Below are positions 17,390 through 26,843 of a DNA stretch of 64,000 bases, piece after piece (positions within the stretch are counted from its first letter, which is position 1; each line of letters starts with the position of its first letter). The stretch comes from Mangrovactinospora gilvigrisea (GTDB lineage Bacteria > Actinomycetota > Actinomycetes > Streptomycetales > Streptomycetaceae): positions 106,628 through 170,627 of the forward strand of contig NZ_MLCF01000043.1 in the NCBI RefSeq assembly GCF_001879105.1, read 5' to 3'. The notes beneath the pieces are model-generated. The model saw nothing but the letters and a program-made list of their open reading frames with translations, searched no databases and was not told the origin of the DNA. A program made the translations under genes and the position numbers.

Positions 17390-18687
17390 GGCCTCAGGCT
17401 ACGGGCCCAGGCGACGGCGCTCCGCGCGGCCGCCGCGTCGGCGTAGACCTCGGCCGTCGCCTCCGCCGCCGCGGACCAGCCGAACCGCAGCGCGCGCAGC
17501 GCCGCCGCCGAGCCCATCCGCTCCACCAGCCCGGGGTCGCGCGCCAGCCGGCCCAGCGCGGCGGCCCAGGCGTCCGGGTCGTGGCCGGGGACGAGCAGGC
17601 CCGTCCGGCCGTCCGAGACCGCCACCGAGAGGCCGCCGACCGCGGTGGCCACCACCGGCGTTCCGCAGGCCTGCGCCTCGATCGCGGTGAGCCCGAAGGA
17701 CTCGTTGTAGGAGGGCATCACCAGCGCGGTCGCCGCCCGGAACCAGTCGGCGAGCCGCTCCTGCGGGGCCGCCGGCAGGAAGCGGACCAGGTCCGCGATG
17801 CCGAGCCGGTCGGCGAGCCGGTGCAGCCAGGCCGGGCGGGAGGCGCCCGAGCCGCTGGGCCCGCCTATCACCGGGACGATCAGGCGGGCGCGCAGCGCCG
17901 GGTCCGCCTCGACCAGCCGGGCGGCGGCGCGCAGCAGCACGTCCGGACCCTTGAGGGGCTGTATCCGCCCGGCGAACAGCAGCACCGCGGCGTCGCCGGG
18001 CAGGCCGAGGCGGGCGCGGGCGTCGGCGCGGCCGCGGCCCGGGTTGAACAGGTCCAGGTCGGCGCCCGGGTGGACGACGGCGACGCGGGAGGGGTCCGCG
18101 GAGTAGTGCCGCTCCAGCTCGGCCGCCTCGGCCTCGGTGTTGGCGATCAACCGGTCCGAGGCGTCCACCACCTGCTGCTCGCCGATGACGCGGACGGCGG
18201 GCTCGGGGGTGTCGCCGGCGGCGAGGTGGGCGTTCTTCACCTTGGCCATGGTGTGCATGGAGTGCACCAGCGGGACGCCCCAGCGCTCGGCGGCGAGCCA
18301 GCCGACCTGGCCGGAGAGCCAGTAGTGGGAGTGGACCAGGTCGTAGTGGCCGATGTCGCGGGCCGCCTCGGCGGCGAGCACGCCGTGGGTGAAGGCGCAC
18401 AGCTGGGCGGAGAGGTCTTCCTTGCGCAGGCCCTCGTAGGGGCCGGCCTCCACGTGCCGGACGAGGACGCCGTCCTCGAGGCGGACCAGCGGCGGCTGGG
18501 CGCCGGAGGTGGCGCGGGTGAAGATCTCCACCTCGATGCCGCGGGCGGCGAGGTGGCGGGCGAGCTGGACGATGTAGACGTTCATGCCCCCGGCGTCGCC
18601 GGTGCCGGGCTGGTGCAGGGGGGAGGTGTGCACGCTGAGCATGGCGATCCTGCGGATCGCCGTGGCACGGTGACGGTCATGGGGCAC
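17386..18687 (-). CDS. mshA: D-inositol-3-phosphate glycosyltransferase (mycothiol biosynthesis)
   Basis: The protein has 433 residues, GT-B fold, family GT4. It joins GlcNAc from UDP-GlcNAc to inositol 3-phosphate, the first step to mycothiol. [20 protein letters not shown] is the N-terminal signature, [13 protein letters not shown] follows, and the donor-binding domain has [14 protein letters not shown] and [24 protein letters not shown]. The first 14 residues before [10 protein letters not shown] may not be translated; an ATG at 18642 is the alternative. Confidence 0.95.
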   Translation of the reverse strand: MPHDRHRATAIRRIAMLSVHTSPLHQPGTGDAGGMNVYIVQLARHLAARGIEVEIFTRATSGAQPPLVRLEDGVLVRHVEAGPYEGLRKEDLSAQLCAFTHGVLAAEAARDIGHYDLVHSHYWLSGQVGWLAAERWGVPLVHSMHTMAKVKNAHLAAGDTPEPAVRVIGEQQVVDASDRLIANTEAEAAELERHYSADPSRVAVVHPGADLDLFNPGRGRADARARLGLPGDAAVLLFAGRIQPLKGPDVLLRAAARLVEADPALRARLIVPVIGGPSGSGASRPAWLHRLADRLGIADLVRFLPAAPQERLADWFRAATALVMPSYNESFGLTAIEAQACGTPVVATAVGGLSVAVSDGRTGLLVPGHDPDAWAAALGRLARDPGLVERMGSAAALRALRFGWSAAAEATAEVYADAAAARSAVAWARSLRP

Positions 18688-18779
18688 GAGGGCGCGAACA
18701 CCGCGCCCCCGCGGCTTATTCCCTGCTCCTGCCGCCCCTTCGCCCCGGCGCCCCGCCCGTGGGCGGTCGCGGTTGGCCG

Positions 18780-18785
18780 TAGCCT
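18780..18785 (+). promoter_or_regulatory. Candidate -10 box of the 18.8-kb methyltransferase gene
   Basis: TAGCCT six bases before the GTG at 18792, with no Shine-Dalgarno sequence; leaderless spacing. Confidence 0.4.
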
Positions 18786-18791
18786 GGTCGG

Positions 18792-19571
18792 GTGGACAAG
18801 CCGGTGGGCGCCCCGACGCGCGGGACGACGAACCCGAACCGGCTGCGCCGCATGGACCGCTGGATCGCCGCCGTCCAGGAGAGCAGCCTGCGCCGCGGCG
18901 CCGCGCCCCTCGCCGTGGACCTCGGCTACGGCGCCTCCCCCTGGACCGCCGTGGAGCTCCACCACCGCCTGCGCCGCGTCAACCCCGCCGTGCGCGTCCT
19001 CGGCCTGGAGATCGACCCCGCCCGCGTCGCCGCCGCGCAACCGCACGCCGCGCCGCCCGGGCTGACGTTCCGTCGGGGCGGCTTCGAGGTGCCGGTGCCC
19101 GGCGGCGGGCAGGCCACCGTCATCCGCGCCGCCAATGTGCTCCGCCAGTACGACGAGGACGAGGTCGCCGCCGCCTGGGCGCTGCTGCGCTCCCGCCTCG
19201 CGCCGGACGGCCTGCTGGTGGAGGGGACGTGCGACGAGATCGGGCGGAGGCACGCCTGGGTCGCGCTCGGCCCGGAGGGGCCGCGCAGCCTCACCCTCGC
19301 CGCCCGGCTGGCGGTGCTGGAGCGCCCCTCCGACCTCGCGGAGCGCCTGCCGAAGGCGCTGATCCACCGCAATGTGCCGGGCGAGCCGGTGCACGCCTTC
19401 CTCGCCGACCTGGACCGCGCCTGGGCGGCCGCCGCGCCGTACGCGGCGTTCGGCGCCCGGCAGCGCTGGGCGCGCGCGGTCGGGGCGGTCGCCGCGGACT
19501 GGCCGCTGGTGCGGGGGCGCGAGCGGGAGGGCGAGATCACCGTCCGCTGGGACGCGGTCGCCCCGCGCTGA
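18792..19571 (+). CDS. SAM-dependent class I methyltransferase, uncharacterised
   Basis: The protein has 259 residues. The SAM-binding Rossmann half has [19 protein letters not shown] (motif I, GxGxxPW form), [13 protein letters not shown] (motif II acidic end) and later [16 protein letters not shown] and [14 protein letters not shown]. It is transcribed away from mshA and a similar gene often sits there in Streptomyces. The substrate is unknown. The GTG start at 18792 has a promoter-like TAGCCT at leaderless distance. Confidence 0.85.
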   Translation: MDKPVGAPTRGTTNPNRLRRMDRWIAAVQESSLRRGAAPLAVDLGYGASPWTAVELHHRLRRVNPAVRVLGLEIDPARVAAAQPHAAPPGLTFRRGGFEVPVPGGGQATVIRAANVLRQYDEDEVAAAWALLRSRLAPDGLLVEGTCDEIGRRHAWVALGPEGPRSLTLAARLAVLERPSDLAERLPKALIHRNVPGEPVHAFLADLDRAWAAAAPYAAFGARQRWARAVGAVAADWPLVRGREREGEITVRWDAVAPR

Positions 19572-19584
19572 CCGCCCGGGGCGG

Positions 19585-20145
19585 CTACCGTGCGACCTCC
19601 GCCGCATAGATGTCATAGCTTTCTTCGCTGAACAGGACGAACCGGACCTCTTCGAAGACGTGCCCGCGGCCCGCGGCCTCGTGCACCGCCGCGCGCACGG
19701 CCGCCACCGCCACCGGCGCCGCCGCGTCGACCGGGTAGCCGAAGATGCCCGTGGAGATCGCCGGGAAGGCCACCGTCCGCGCCCCCAACTCCGCCGCCGC
19801 CCGCAGCGCTTGGGTGTGGCAGGAGGCGAGCACCTCGGCGGCCTCCTCGGCCCGGCCCGGCGTCCAGACCGGGCCGACGGTGTGGACCACGCAGCGGGCC
19901 GGCAGCCGGCCGGCCGTGGTCACCACCGCGCGGCCGGGCGGCAGGCCGCGGCCGTAGTGTCCGGCGCGCAGCCGGCGGCAGGCGGCGAGGATCTCCGGGC
20001 CGCCCTTCCTGTGAATCGCGCCATCCACTCCCCCGCCGCCGAGCAGCGAGGAGTTCGCGGCGTTGACGATCGCGTCGACCTGCTGTTCGGTGATGTCGCC
20101 GCGGACCGCGGTGAGGGCCGTGCCGGTCTCGTCGGGTGCGTTCAT
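19585..20145 (-). CDS. Macrodomain protein (ADP-ribosyl / O-acetyl-ADP-ribose hydrolase type)
   Basis: The protein has 186 residues and is a single macrodomain. [27 protein letters not shown] contains the ADP-ribose-binding Asn and the GGGVDGAIH loop of the MacroD/YmdB class. [10 protein letters not shown] is the second phosphate-binding loop. Such enzymes remove ADP-ribose from proteins or cleave O-acetyl-ADP-ribose. It is convergent with the methyltransferase (13 bases between stops). No partner ADP-ribosyltransferase is visible nearby. Confidence 0.92.
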   Translation of the reverse strand: MNAPDETGTALTAVRGDITEQQVDAIVNAANSSLLGGGGVDGAIHRKGGPEILAACRRLRAGHYGRGLPPGRAVVTTAGRLPARCVVHTVGPVWTPGRAEEAAEVLASCHTQALRAAAELGARTVAFPAISTGIFGYPVDAAAPVAVAAVRAAVHEAAGRGHVFEEVRFVLFSEESYDIYAAEVAR

Positions 20146-20244
20146 CGGTCCTGCCGCCTCCTCGGTCGCCGTCCGGGCCGGCCGGCCCGCCCGGCGCCTC
20201 CGTTATGGTCGGTGTCTGCACGCAGAGTTGGAGTGACGGTACCC

Positions 20245-21480
20245 ATGAGGCATGACACACCGGGGCCGGGCGTCGGCGCGGCGCCCGCGGTGCCGTCGGC
20301 CCCGTTGTCCCTGCTCCTGGTCGAGGACGACGCGGGCGACGCGTTCCTCGTCGAGGAGCTGCTCGCCGAGGCCGGCACCGACGTCCGCATCCGCTGGGCG
20401 AAGTCGGTGCGCGAGGCGGCCCGGCTGCTCAACCCGTCGGTCGACTGCGTGCTGCTCGACCTCGGGCTGCCCGACTCGGCGGGCCTGGACGGGCTGCGCC
20501 GCCTCATCGAGGCCGCGCCCGGCACCGCCGTCCTGGTGCTCACCGGTATGTCGGACGCGCACCGCGGCGCCGCCGCGGTGGCCGCCGGCGCGCAGGACTA
20601 CCTCGTCAAGCAGGAGGTGGACGGCTCCCTGCTGACCCGCTCCATCCAGTACGCGGTGGAGCGCAAGCGCGCCGACGAGTCGCAGCGCCGACTGGTGGAG
20701 TCGGAGCTGCGCGGCCAGGAGAACGCCCGGCTGGAGCGCGGCCTGCTGCCGACGCCGCTGCTGGAGGGCTCGGGCCTGCACTTCGCCTCCCGCTACCGGC
20801 CGGGCCGCAGCCGGGCGCTGCTGGGCGGCGACTTCTACGACGCGGTGCGGGACGCCGACGGCACCGTCCATGTGATGATCGGCGACGTCTGCGGGCACGG
20901 CCCGGACGAGGCCGCGCTGGGCGTGCTGCTGCGGATCGCCTGGCGGACGCTGGTGCTCGCCGGCCTGACCGGCCGTCGGCTGCTGCGCACCCTCCAGCAG
21001 GTGCTGGAGCACGAGCGGGACACCGAGGAGATCTTCGCCACGCTGTGCATGGTGGAGATACCGGCCGGCGCGGGTTCGGCGGGGCTCCATCTGGCCGGGC
21101 ATCCGGCGCCGGTGGCGATCCCCCGGCAGGGCGCGCCGGCGCTGCTGCCCGCCGACGGCGCGGGCCCGGCGCTGGGCCTGCTGCCCGGCGACGGGGGCGA
21201 CTGGCCGCGGATCGACGTCCGGCTGGGCGAGGAGTGGCAGCTGCTGCTCTACACCGACGGGCTGATCGAGGGCCGGGTCGGGCGCGGTTCGGCGCGGCTG
21301 GGCGAGGACGGCATGATCGACCTGCTGGGCCGCCAGTTGGCGGCCGGGCACGCCGGGCAGGCGCTGATCGACCGCACGCTGGCCGAGGTGGAGCGGCTCA
21401 ACGGGGACGCGCTCACCGACGACGTCGCCGTGCTGCTGCTGGGCCGGCGCCCGGACGGCCCGGTGGCGGGGGCCCGCTGA
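20245..21480 (+). CDS. Response regulator with PP2C-type (SpoIIE/RsbU) phosphatase output
   Basis: The protein has 411 residues. Residues about 22-140 form a receiver domain (LLLVEDDAGDAFLVEE, phospho-Asp in VDCVLLDLGLPDS, Lys in DYLVKQE). A short coiled linker leads to a serine phosphatase domain from about residue 185, with metal Asp residues in LLGGDFYDAV, GDVCGHGPDEAALG and LTDDVAVLLLG. Such proteins dephosphorylate anti-anti-sigma factors. The stop overlaps the next ATG by one base (TGATG), so it is paired with the kinase that follows. An in-frame GTG at 20233 is an alternative start. Confidence 0.92.
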   Translation: MRHDTPGPGVGAAPAVPSAPLSLLLVEDDAGDAFLVEELLAEAGTDVRIRWAKSVREAARLLNPSVDCVLLDLGLPDSAGLDGLRRLIEAAPGTAVLVLTGMSDAHRGAAAVAAGAQDYLVKQEVDGSLLTRSIQYAVERKRADESQRRLVESELRGQENARLERGLLPTPLLEGSGLHFASRYRPGRSRALLGGDFYDAVRDADGTVHVMIGDVCGHGPDEAALGVLLRIAWRTLVLAGLTGRRLLRTLQQVLEHERDTEEIFATLCMVEIPAGAGSAGLHLAGHPAPVAIPRQGAPALLPADGAGPALGLLPGDGGDWPRIDVRLGEEWQLLLYTDGLIEGRVGRGSARLGEDGMIDLLGRQLAAGHAGQALIDRTLAEVERLNGDALTDDVAVLLLGRRPDGPVAGAR

Positions 21481-22670
21481 TGGTGCGGGAGCACGACCAG
21501 CGGGCGGACCACCGCAGGCCGCGGCCGCTGCGGCGGCGCTCGCCGGGGACGGCCGTCCCCGGGGTGCGGGATCTGCGGCGGCTGCTGGGCTTCGCCTCCT
21601 GGGTGCTGGGCGCGGTGCTGCTGGCGGCGGCCGGCTGCACGGCGTGGGCGGTGCAGGCGCACGCCGACGAGGCGCTGCAGATCACCCTGGCCGCCGCGGT
21701 GGTGGTGCTGGCGCTGCTGGCGATGGTGCTGCTGGTGACGGTGCGCCGGCTGATGGTGGTGCCGATCACCCTGCTGGGCCGTCAGGTGCGGCGGGTGACG
21801 GAGGGCGAGTTCGAGCGGAGCGTGGAGGGCACCGGCCCCAACGAGATCGTGGGCCTGGGCGAGGACGTCGATCTGATGCGGCGCCGGATCATCGACGAGT
21901 GGACGTCGGCCAACGAGGCGCGCCGGATGCTGGACGAGCACGCCGAGGAGCTGCGCCGCTCCAACGCCGAGCTGGAGCAGTTCGCCTATGTGGCCTCGCA
22001 CGACCTCCAGGAGCCGCTGCGCAAGGTGGCGTCCTTCTCGCGGCTGCTGAAGCGCCGCTACGCCGGGCGGTTGGACGAGCGGGCGGACGCCTATCTGGAC
22101 TTCGCGGCGGACGGCGCGGACCGGATGCAGGCGATGGTGGCGGGGCTGCTGGAGTTCTCCCGGGTGGGGCGGCGCGGACACGGGGCGGCCGACGGCACGG
22201 CGGTGGATCTGACGGAGGCGGCCCGGCAGGCGCTGGCGTCGCTGGCGACGGCGCGGGAGGAGTCGGGGGCGCGGGTGGAGATCCTGCCGCTGCCGACGGT
22301 CCGCGGGGACGCGGTGCTGCTGCGCCAGCTGCTGCAGAACCTGATCGGGAACGCAATCCGCTTCCGGGGCGGGGAGCCGCCGCGGATCCGGCTGGCGGCG
22401 CGCCGGGCGGGCGACGAGTGGGAGTTCTCCTGCGTCGACAACGGCATCGGGATCGACCCGGAGCACGCCGAACGGATCTTCGTCATCTTCCAGCGGCTGC
22501 ACCCGCGCGAGGAGTACGAGGGGACGGGCATCGGGTTGTCGCTCTGCCGCAAGATCGTGGAGCACCACGGCGGGCGCATCTGGCTGGACACCTCGCCGCG
22601 GGAGCGGGGCGCGGTCTTCCGGTGGACGCTGCCGCGCTGGAGCGCGACCGCCTACGGCGACGGGGAGTAG
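21480..22670 (+). CDS. Membrane sensor histidine kinase paired with the receiver-PP2C protein
   Basis: The protein has 396 residues. Two membrane helices (about 33-55 and 64-86) with almost no external loop are followed by a HAMP segment and a coiled coil. HisKA has the phospho-His in YVASHDLQEPLRKVASF, the phytochrome-like subclass. The ATPase domain has QNLIGNAIRF, DNGIGIDPEHAERIF and GTGIGLSLCRKIV. The tiny outside loop suggests it senses a membrane or cytoplasmic signal. It most likely phosphorylates the receiver of the gene before it. Confidence 0.92.
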   Translation: MVREHDQRADHRRPRPLRRRSPGTAVPGVRDLRRLLGFASWVLGAVLLAAAGCTAWAVQAHADEALQITLAAAVVVLALLAMVLLVTVRRLMVVPITLLGRQVRRVTEGEFERSVEGTGPNEIVGLGEDVDLMRRRIIDEWTSANEARRMLDEHAEELRRSNAELEQFAYVASHDLQEPLRKVASFSRLLKRRYAGRLDERADAYLDFAADGADRMQAMVAGLLEFSRVGRRGHGAADGTAVDLTEAARQALASLATAREESGARVEILPLPTVRGDAVLLRQLLQNLIGNAIRFRGGEPPRIRLAARRAGDEWEFSCVDNGIGIDPEHAERIFVIFQRLHPREEYEGTGIGLSLCRKIVEHHGGRIWLDTSPRERGAVFRWTLPRWSATAYGDGE

Positions 22671-22698
22671 CGGGCCCGCGCCGCGGGAGCGCGGCTAC
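22667..22698. terminator. Compact hairpin spanning two convergent stop codons
   Basis: gtagc at 22667 pairs with gctac at 22694-22698, enclosing GC-rich self-complementary sequence. Both the kinase stop and the stop of the DUF2516 gene lie inside the structure. Confidence 0.55.
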
Positions 22699-23048
22699 CA
22701 GGGGCCGTAGGGGCCCATGGTGTTGCGGGAGGTGCCGCGGCCGCCGCCCTTGCCGATCTGCTTGACGGCGGGGCGCACGTCGACCTGGTAGATGATCGCG
22801 ACGATCAGCCCGGCGACGCCGAAGATGCTGATCAGGCCGCCGAGGCCGGGCACCAGGTCGAGGACGACCGCGAGGCCCAGCAGGATGATCCAGAAGCCCT
22901 TCTGCTTCTTGTCGGCGGCCCGGAACGCGCCGGCCGGGCGGATCGCCGCGTCCACCAGCATGACCAGCTTGTAGAGGGTGAGCGCGAGGCCCAGGTAGTA
23001 CAGGACGAGTCCGAAGTAGCCGATCAGCAGGCCGCCTTCGCCGAACAT
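22695..23048 (-). CDS. DUF2516 family small membrane protein
   Basis: The protein has 117 residues and three membrane helices (about 5-30, 52-72 and 75-97). The pattern with RPAGAFRAADKKQKGFWIILLGLAVV matches DUF2516 of actinobacteria. GGAGG lies just before the ATG at 23048, so the longer frame from 23111 is rejected. Function unknown. Confidence 0.82.
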   Translation of the reverse strand: MFGEGGLLIGYFGLVLYYLGLALTLYKLVMLVDAAIRPAGAFRAADKKQKGFWIILLGLAVVLDLVPGLGGLISIFGVAGLIVAIIYQVDVRPAVKQIGKGGGRGTSRNTMGPYGPW

Positions 23049-23174
23049 GGGTCCTCCGGTGGATCGGGGCGGGGCCGGCCCGGGGCCGGTGGGGCGTTCC
23101 GTCCGATCCATCCTGACACGGACCGGGGGCGCCGCGGCGGCGGACCCGGCGCGTCCGGTCCGCCGCGGCGGCGG

Positions 23175-23903
23175 TCACTCGGCGTGGCCGTCGTCCTCCG
23201 GACGGGCGGCGCCGGGCTTCGCCGAGTTCGGCCCGGCGGAGTCGGGCTTGGCGGTGGCGCGGGTGGTGCGGGAGCGGGCGCCGGCGCCGCCGCCCGTGCC
23301 GGTGGTGCGGCGGGAGCGGGCCGCGCGCGGCTGCGGGGCGCCGTCCTTGGCGGTGGCGTCCTTGGGCGCGGCGTCCTTGTCCTTGGCGGCCGCGCCCCGA
23401 CGGGCGGTGCCCCGGTGGGTCGCGCTCTTCGGCGCGGCGGCGCCGCGGGCGTTGGCCGTCCGGCGGGCGCTGTGCTCCTCCGGCGGCTCGGCGACCTTGA
23501 CGTGCTCGGGGGCGGGCTCCGGCTCGGCGCCCAGCACGGTGCGGCCGCGCTCGATGTAGCCGTCGTAGGCGTCGCGGGCCCGGCCGGCCGCCTCGACCAC
23601 GACGCCGACCTGCTGCAGGGCGAACGCCTGGGCGCGGTCCGGGATCTGGCGCACCCCGCCGCCGGCGAGCGCGCCGACGGCCTCGATCATCTTGGCCTGG
23701 ACCTCGTGGACGGTGCCGAGCAGCTCGCCGCGGGCGGCGCGCGGGTCGGCGGCGAGCCGGGTGATCCGCTCGCGGGCGGCGTCGCTCGCCCCGGCCGCGG
23801 CGTACAGCGGGCCGGAGTCGGGCAGCTGCGAGGCCATCTCGTTGACGAGCTTCTTCACGTCGTCCGGGGTGGGAAGGTTGGGGATGTTCGGGATGCCGGG
23901 CAT
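23175..23903 (-). CDS. Unknown protein with helical N-terminus and basic Ala/Lys-rich tail
   Basis: The protein has 242 residues. The first 130 are predicted helical (PTPDDVKKLVNEMASQLPD, DAARERITRLAADPRAARGELLGTVHEVQAKMIEAVG). The last 100 are low-complexity Ala, Lys, Arg, Thr and Pro, a tail like those of actinobacterial DNA-binding or heparin-binding proteins. It lies directly downstream of the XRE regulator (28 bases) and is probably in its operon. The family is not recognised by name; a nucleoid- or surface-associated role is only a guess. Confidence 0.75.
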   Translation of the reverse strand: MPGIPNIPNLPTPDDVKKLVNEMASQLPDSGPLYAAAGASDAARERITRLAADPRAARGELLGTVHEVQAKMIEAVGALAGGGVRQIPDRAQAFALQQVGVVVEAAGRARDAYDGYIERGRTVLGAEPEPAPEHVKVAEPPEEHSARRTANARGAAAPKSATHRGTARRGAAAKDKDAAPKDATAKDGAPQPRAARSRRTTGTGGGAGARSRTTRATAKPDSAGPNSAKPGAARPEDDGHAE

Positions 23904-23931
23904 GGGTTCTGCCTCCCGTTGCTGGAGTGGC

Positions 23932-24315
23932 CTAGGTGGGCTCGGCGCTGCCGTCGGCGCCGAGGGACGCGTTCTCGCGGCGGAACGCGTCGTAGATCTC
24001 GACCAGGACGCCCTTCTGGCGCTCCGTGATCGTGGGGTCGTCGAGGATCGCGGCGCGGGTGCCGACGCCCCGCTCGTCCTTCTCGTCGAGGATCCCGGCG
24101 TGGACGTAGAGGGTCTCGGCGGAGATCCGCAGGGCCTTGGCGATCTGCTGGAGGATCTCCGCGCTGGGCCGGCGCAGCCCGCGCTCGATCTGGCTGAGGT
24201 AGGGGTTGGAGACCCCCGCGGCCTCGGCCAGTTGCCGCAGCGAGTACTGGGCGCTGCGGCGCTGCTCGCGGATGTACTCGCCGAGCGTGCCGACGCCTTC
24301 CTTGAGCGATGCCAT
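23932..24315 (-). CDS. XRE family helix-turn-helix regulator
   Basis: The protein has 127 residues. The DNA-binding domain covers residues about 10-70 (YIREQRRSAQYSLRQLAEAAGVSNPYLSQIERGLRRPSAE..., recognition helix SNPYLSQIERG). The C-terminal part is short and polar (DERGVGTRAAILDDPTITERQKGVLVEIYDAF). A perfect 22-bp palindrome lies 19 bases upstream of its ATG and is its likely operator. TTGCAA, 17 bases, CACGCT, six bases, then ATG suggests a leaderless promoter under that operator. Confidence 0.87.
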   Translation of the reverse strand: MASLKEGVGTLGEYIREQRRSAQYSLRQLAEAAGVSNPYLSQIERGLRRPSAEILQQIAKALRISAETLYVHAGILDEKDERGVGTRAAILDDPTITERQKGVLVEIYDAFRRENASLGADGSAEPT

Positions 24316-24333
24316 GCCCCCAGCGTGCCGTCC

Positions 24334-24355
24334 GGCGCTTGCAATTGCAAGCGCC
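24334..24355 (-). promoter_or_regulatory. Perfect 22-bp palindrome, likely autoregulatory operator
   Basis: Halves ggcgcttgcaa and ttgcaagcgcc are perfectly complementary with no spacer. It covers the candidate -35 (TTGCAA) of the XRE gene. Confidence 0.75.
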
Positions 24356-24368
24356 CTGCTAGCTGGAG

Positions 24369-25277
24369 TTAACCGTGTCGGCGGAACGGCTCGGCGTCCG
24401 CCTCCCGCGCCGGCGCGGACGGGGAGTCCATGTCGAGCAGCACCATGGCGTCGTGGTCGGGGGTGCCCGGCTCGGCGTGGTAGGCGACCATCCGGGCGCC
24501 GTCGGTGCCGTCGAGGGACATCACCTCGTAGCCGAGATCGAGGTCGCCGACCTCGGGGTGGCGGAAGCGCTTGGTGCCGTCGGTGCGGGCCCGGACGTCG
24601 TGGCGCTCCCACAGCCGGGCGAAGTCCGAGCTCTTCACCGCCAGTTCGCCGACGAGCCGCACCAGGTCGGGGGCGTCCGGGTCGGCGCCGGCGAGCGCCC
24701 GCAGATGGGCGACGCTGGACGGCAGCAGCTTCGCGTGGTCGCGGTAGAGGGTGTGCGCGGCCGGGTGCAGGAACAGATAGCGCGTCATGTTGCGCCGCTC
24801 GGCCGGCCATTCGTCCATCCCGGCGATCAGCCGCAGCCCGGGGCGGTTGGCGGCGATCAGGTCGTTGACGCGGTTGACGACGTAGACCGGGTTGGGGCGC
24901 AGCGCCTCCAGCAGCCGCAGCGTCCCGGGCCGCACCAGGCGCTCGGCGGCGTCGGGGCGCGGGTCGGGGTTGCGCCTCCGGTAGGAGCCGCGGGTGGCGA
25001 GGCCGCAGAGGTAGGCGCGCTCGTCCGGGTTGAGCAGCAGCGTCTCGGCCAGCGCGTCGAGCACCGCGTGGCTGGGGTGGCGCTCGCGGCCGCGCTCCAG
25101 GCGGGTGTAGTAGTCGACGCTCACCCCGGCGAGGGTGGCCAGCTCCTCGCGGCGCAGGCCCGGGGTGCGGCGCCGCCCGTGGCCGGGCGGCAGGCCGACG
25201 TCGGCGGGGGCGACCTGGGCGCGGCGCGCCTTGAGGAACTCGCCGAGGGCGTTGTCGCTTGCCGGTGCGCTGCTCAT
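24369..25277 (-). CDS. XRE regulator with MmyB-like ligand-binding domain
   Basis: The protein has 302 residues. The N-terminal helix-turn-helix is RRTPGLRREELATLAGVSVDYYTRLERGRERHPS, the typical form of this Streptomyces family. Residues about 105-280 form the MmyB-like (PAS-related) ligand domain (NPVYVVNRVNDLIAANRPGLRLI, VGELAVKSSDFARLWERHDVR, HPEVGDLDLGYEVM), reported to bind fatty-acid-like ligands in relatives. It is divergent from an MFS exporter gene 142 bases away, which it probably controls. Confidence 0.9.
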   Translation of the reverse strand: MSSAPASDNALGEFLKARRAQVAPADVGLPPGHGRRRTPGLRREELATLAGVSVDYYTRLERGRERHPSHAVLDALAETLLLNPDERAYLCGLATRGSYRRRNPDPRPDAAERLVRPGTLRLLEALRPNPVYVVNRVNDLIAANRPGLRLIAGMDEWPAERRNMTRYLFLHPAAHTLYRDHAKLLPSSVAHLRALAGADPDAPDLVRLVGELAVKSSDFARLWERHDVRARTDGTKRFRHPEVGDLDLGYEVMSLDGTDGARMVAYHAEPGTPDHDAMVLLDMDSPSAPAREADAEPFRRHG

Positions 25278-25419
25278 GACGGCGAGTGTCGCACCGGGCG
25301 GCGGCGGTTGGGAGGGTGTGCCGCTCCCCCTCATGGCGCGGTCTGGGTGGACCCCTTCGATCCCGGGAGGCTCGGTGCCGACGCCGAGGGGCCGCGGGGC
25401 CCGAGGGAGGAGAGACACC

Positions 25420-26811
25420 ATGGCTGTCGGGATACGGAGCCTGCCGCCGAGGGCGGCGGCGGTGGAGCGGCCGGTGCACGCCGGCGCGGTGCTGGCGGCG
25501 GCGCTGCTGGGCGGGTTCGTCATCGCCCTGGACGCGCTGATCGTCACGGTGGCGCTGCCGGACGTGCGGCGCGAGCTGCACGCCGGGATGGCCGGCACCC
25601 AGTGGGCGGTGGACGGCTACACCCTGCCGTTCGCGGCGCTGATGCTGTCGGCGGGGGCGGTGGCCGACCGGTTCGGGGCGCGCCGGGTCTTCGCGGCGGG
25701 GATCGCGCTCTTCGCGGTGGCGTCGGCGGCGTGCGGGCTGGCGCCGACGGCGGGGGCGCTGATCGGGGCGCGGGTGGTGCAGGGTGCGGCGGCCGCGGTG
25801 GTGATGCCGGCGACGCTGGCGCTGCTGCGGGAGGCGTTCCCGGACGCGGCGCGGCGGGCGCGGGCGCTCGGGGCGTGGACGGCGGGCGCCTCGGTGGCGG
25901 CGGCGGCCGGTCCGGTGCTGGGCGGGGTGCTGGTGACGGGGCTGGGCTGGCGCTGGGTGTTCCTCGTCAACCTGCCGGTGGCGGCGGCCGCGCTGGTGCT
26001 GCTGCGGTCGGCGGGCGCGGTGGGGGTGGTGTCCCGGCGGGGTGCTCCGCTGGACGGGGCCGGGCAGGGCCTGGTGGCCGCCGGGTTGGGGCTGCTGGCG
26101 TTCGGGGTGATCGAGGGCCGGGTGTGGGCGACGGCCGCGGGGCCGCTGCTGGTGGCGGCGTTCCTGTGGCGGCAGGGGCGGATCGCGCATCCGCTGGTGC
26201 CGCTCGCGCTGCTGCGGTCGCGGACGGTGGCGGCGGCGCTGGCGGTCGGCTTCGCCGTCAACGCGGCCTTCTACGGCGGGGTGTTCGTGATGACGCTCTG
26301 GTTCCAGCAGGTGGCCGGGGCGTCCGCGCTGCTCACCGGGGTGCTGTTCCTGCCGATGACGGCGCTGATCTCGGCGGTGAACCTGGCCGGTCCGCGGCTG
26401 GCGGCCCGGTTCGGGCCGCGGGCGGTGGTGGCGGGCGGCCAACTGCTGCTGCTGGCCGGGCTGCTGGCGCTGGCCCTGGTCGGCCCGGGCGCGGCGGCGG
26501 GGCTCCCGGTGTGGGCGGCGGCGCTGCTGCTCGCCCCGGTGGGGGTGGGCTGCGGGGTGACGGTGCCGGTGGTGACGGCGCAGATGCTGGGCGCGGTCCC
26601 GGCGGAGCGGGCGGGGATGGCGTCCGGACTCTTCAACACCGTGCGGCAGTTGGCGGGGGCGCTGGCGGTGGCGGTCTTCGGGGTGCTGGTCGCGGGCGGG
26701 TCGTTCGCGGGGTTCGCGGCGTGCTGGTGGATCGCGGGCGGGGCGACGGCGGCGGGCGTGGCGGCGCTGCTGCTGGCGGGACGGGTCCGTCCCGAGGGCC
26801 GAACCTCCTGA
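25420..26811 (+). CDS. MFS transporter, DHA2-type
   Basis: The protein has 463 residues and 12-14 membrane helices. VIALDALIVTVALPDVRREL is helix 1 motif D1, ADRFGARRVFAAG is the loop 2-3 motif, and GAWTAGASVAAAAGPVLGGVLV is motif C, typical of drug/proton antiporters. GGGAGGAGA lies just ahead of the ATG at 25420 and decides the start. It shares its upstream region with the divergent MmyB-type regulator. Confidence 0.92.
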   Translation: MAVGIRSLPPRAAAVERPVHAGAVLAAALLGGFVIALDALIVTVALPDVRRELHAGMAGTQWAVDGYTLPFAALMLSAGAVADRFGARRVFAAGIALFAVASAACGLAPTAGALIGARVVQGAAAAVVMPATLALLREAFPDAARRARALGAWTAGASVAAAAGPVLGGVLVTGLGWRWVFLVNLPVAAAALVLLRSAGAVGVVSRRGAPLDGAGQGLVAAGLGLLAFGVIEGRVWATAAGPLLVAAFLWRQGRIAHPLVPLALLRSRTVAAALAVGFAVNAAFYGGVFVMTLWFQQVAGASALLTGVLFLPMTALISAVNLAGPRLAARFGPRAVVAGGQLLLLAGLLALALVGPGAAAGLPVWAAALLLAPVGVGCGVTVPVVTAQMLGAVPAERAGMASGLFNTVRQLAGALAVAVFGVLVAGGSFAGFAACWWIAGGATAAGVAALLLAGRVRPEGRTS

Positions 26812-26843
26812 CGGATGCCGCGCGCGGATGGCAGGCTGTCCCG

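Noticed and set aside
22667..22698. Hairpin as a strong intrinsic terminator
   Set aside because: Kept only as a moderate call, since the lower stem is short and it lies within coding sequence of both genes.
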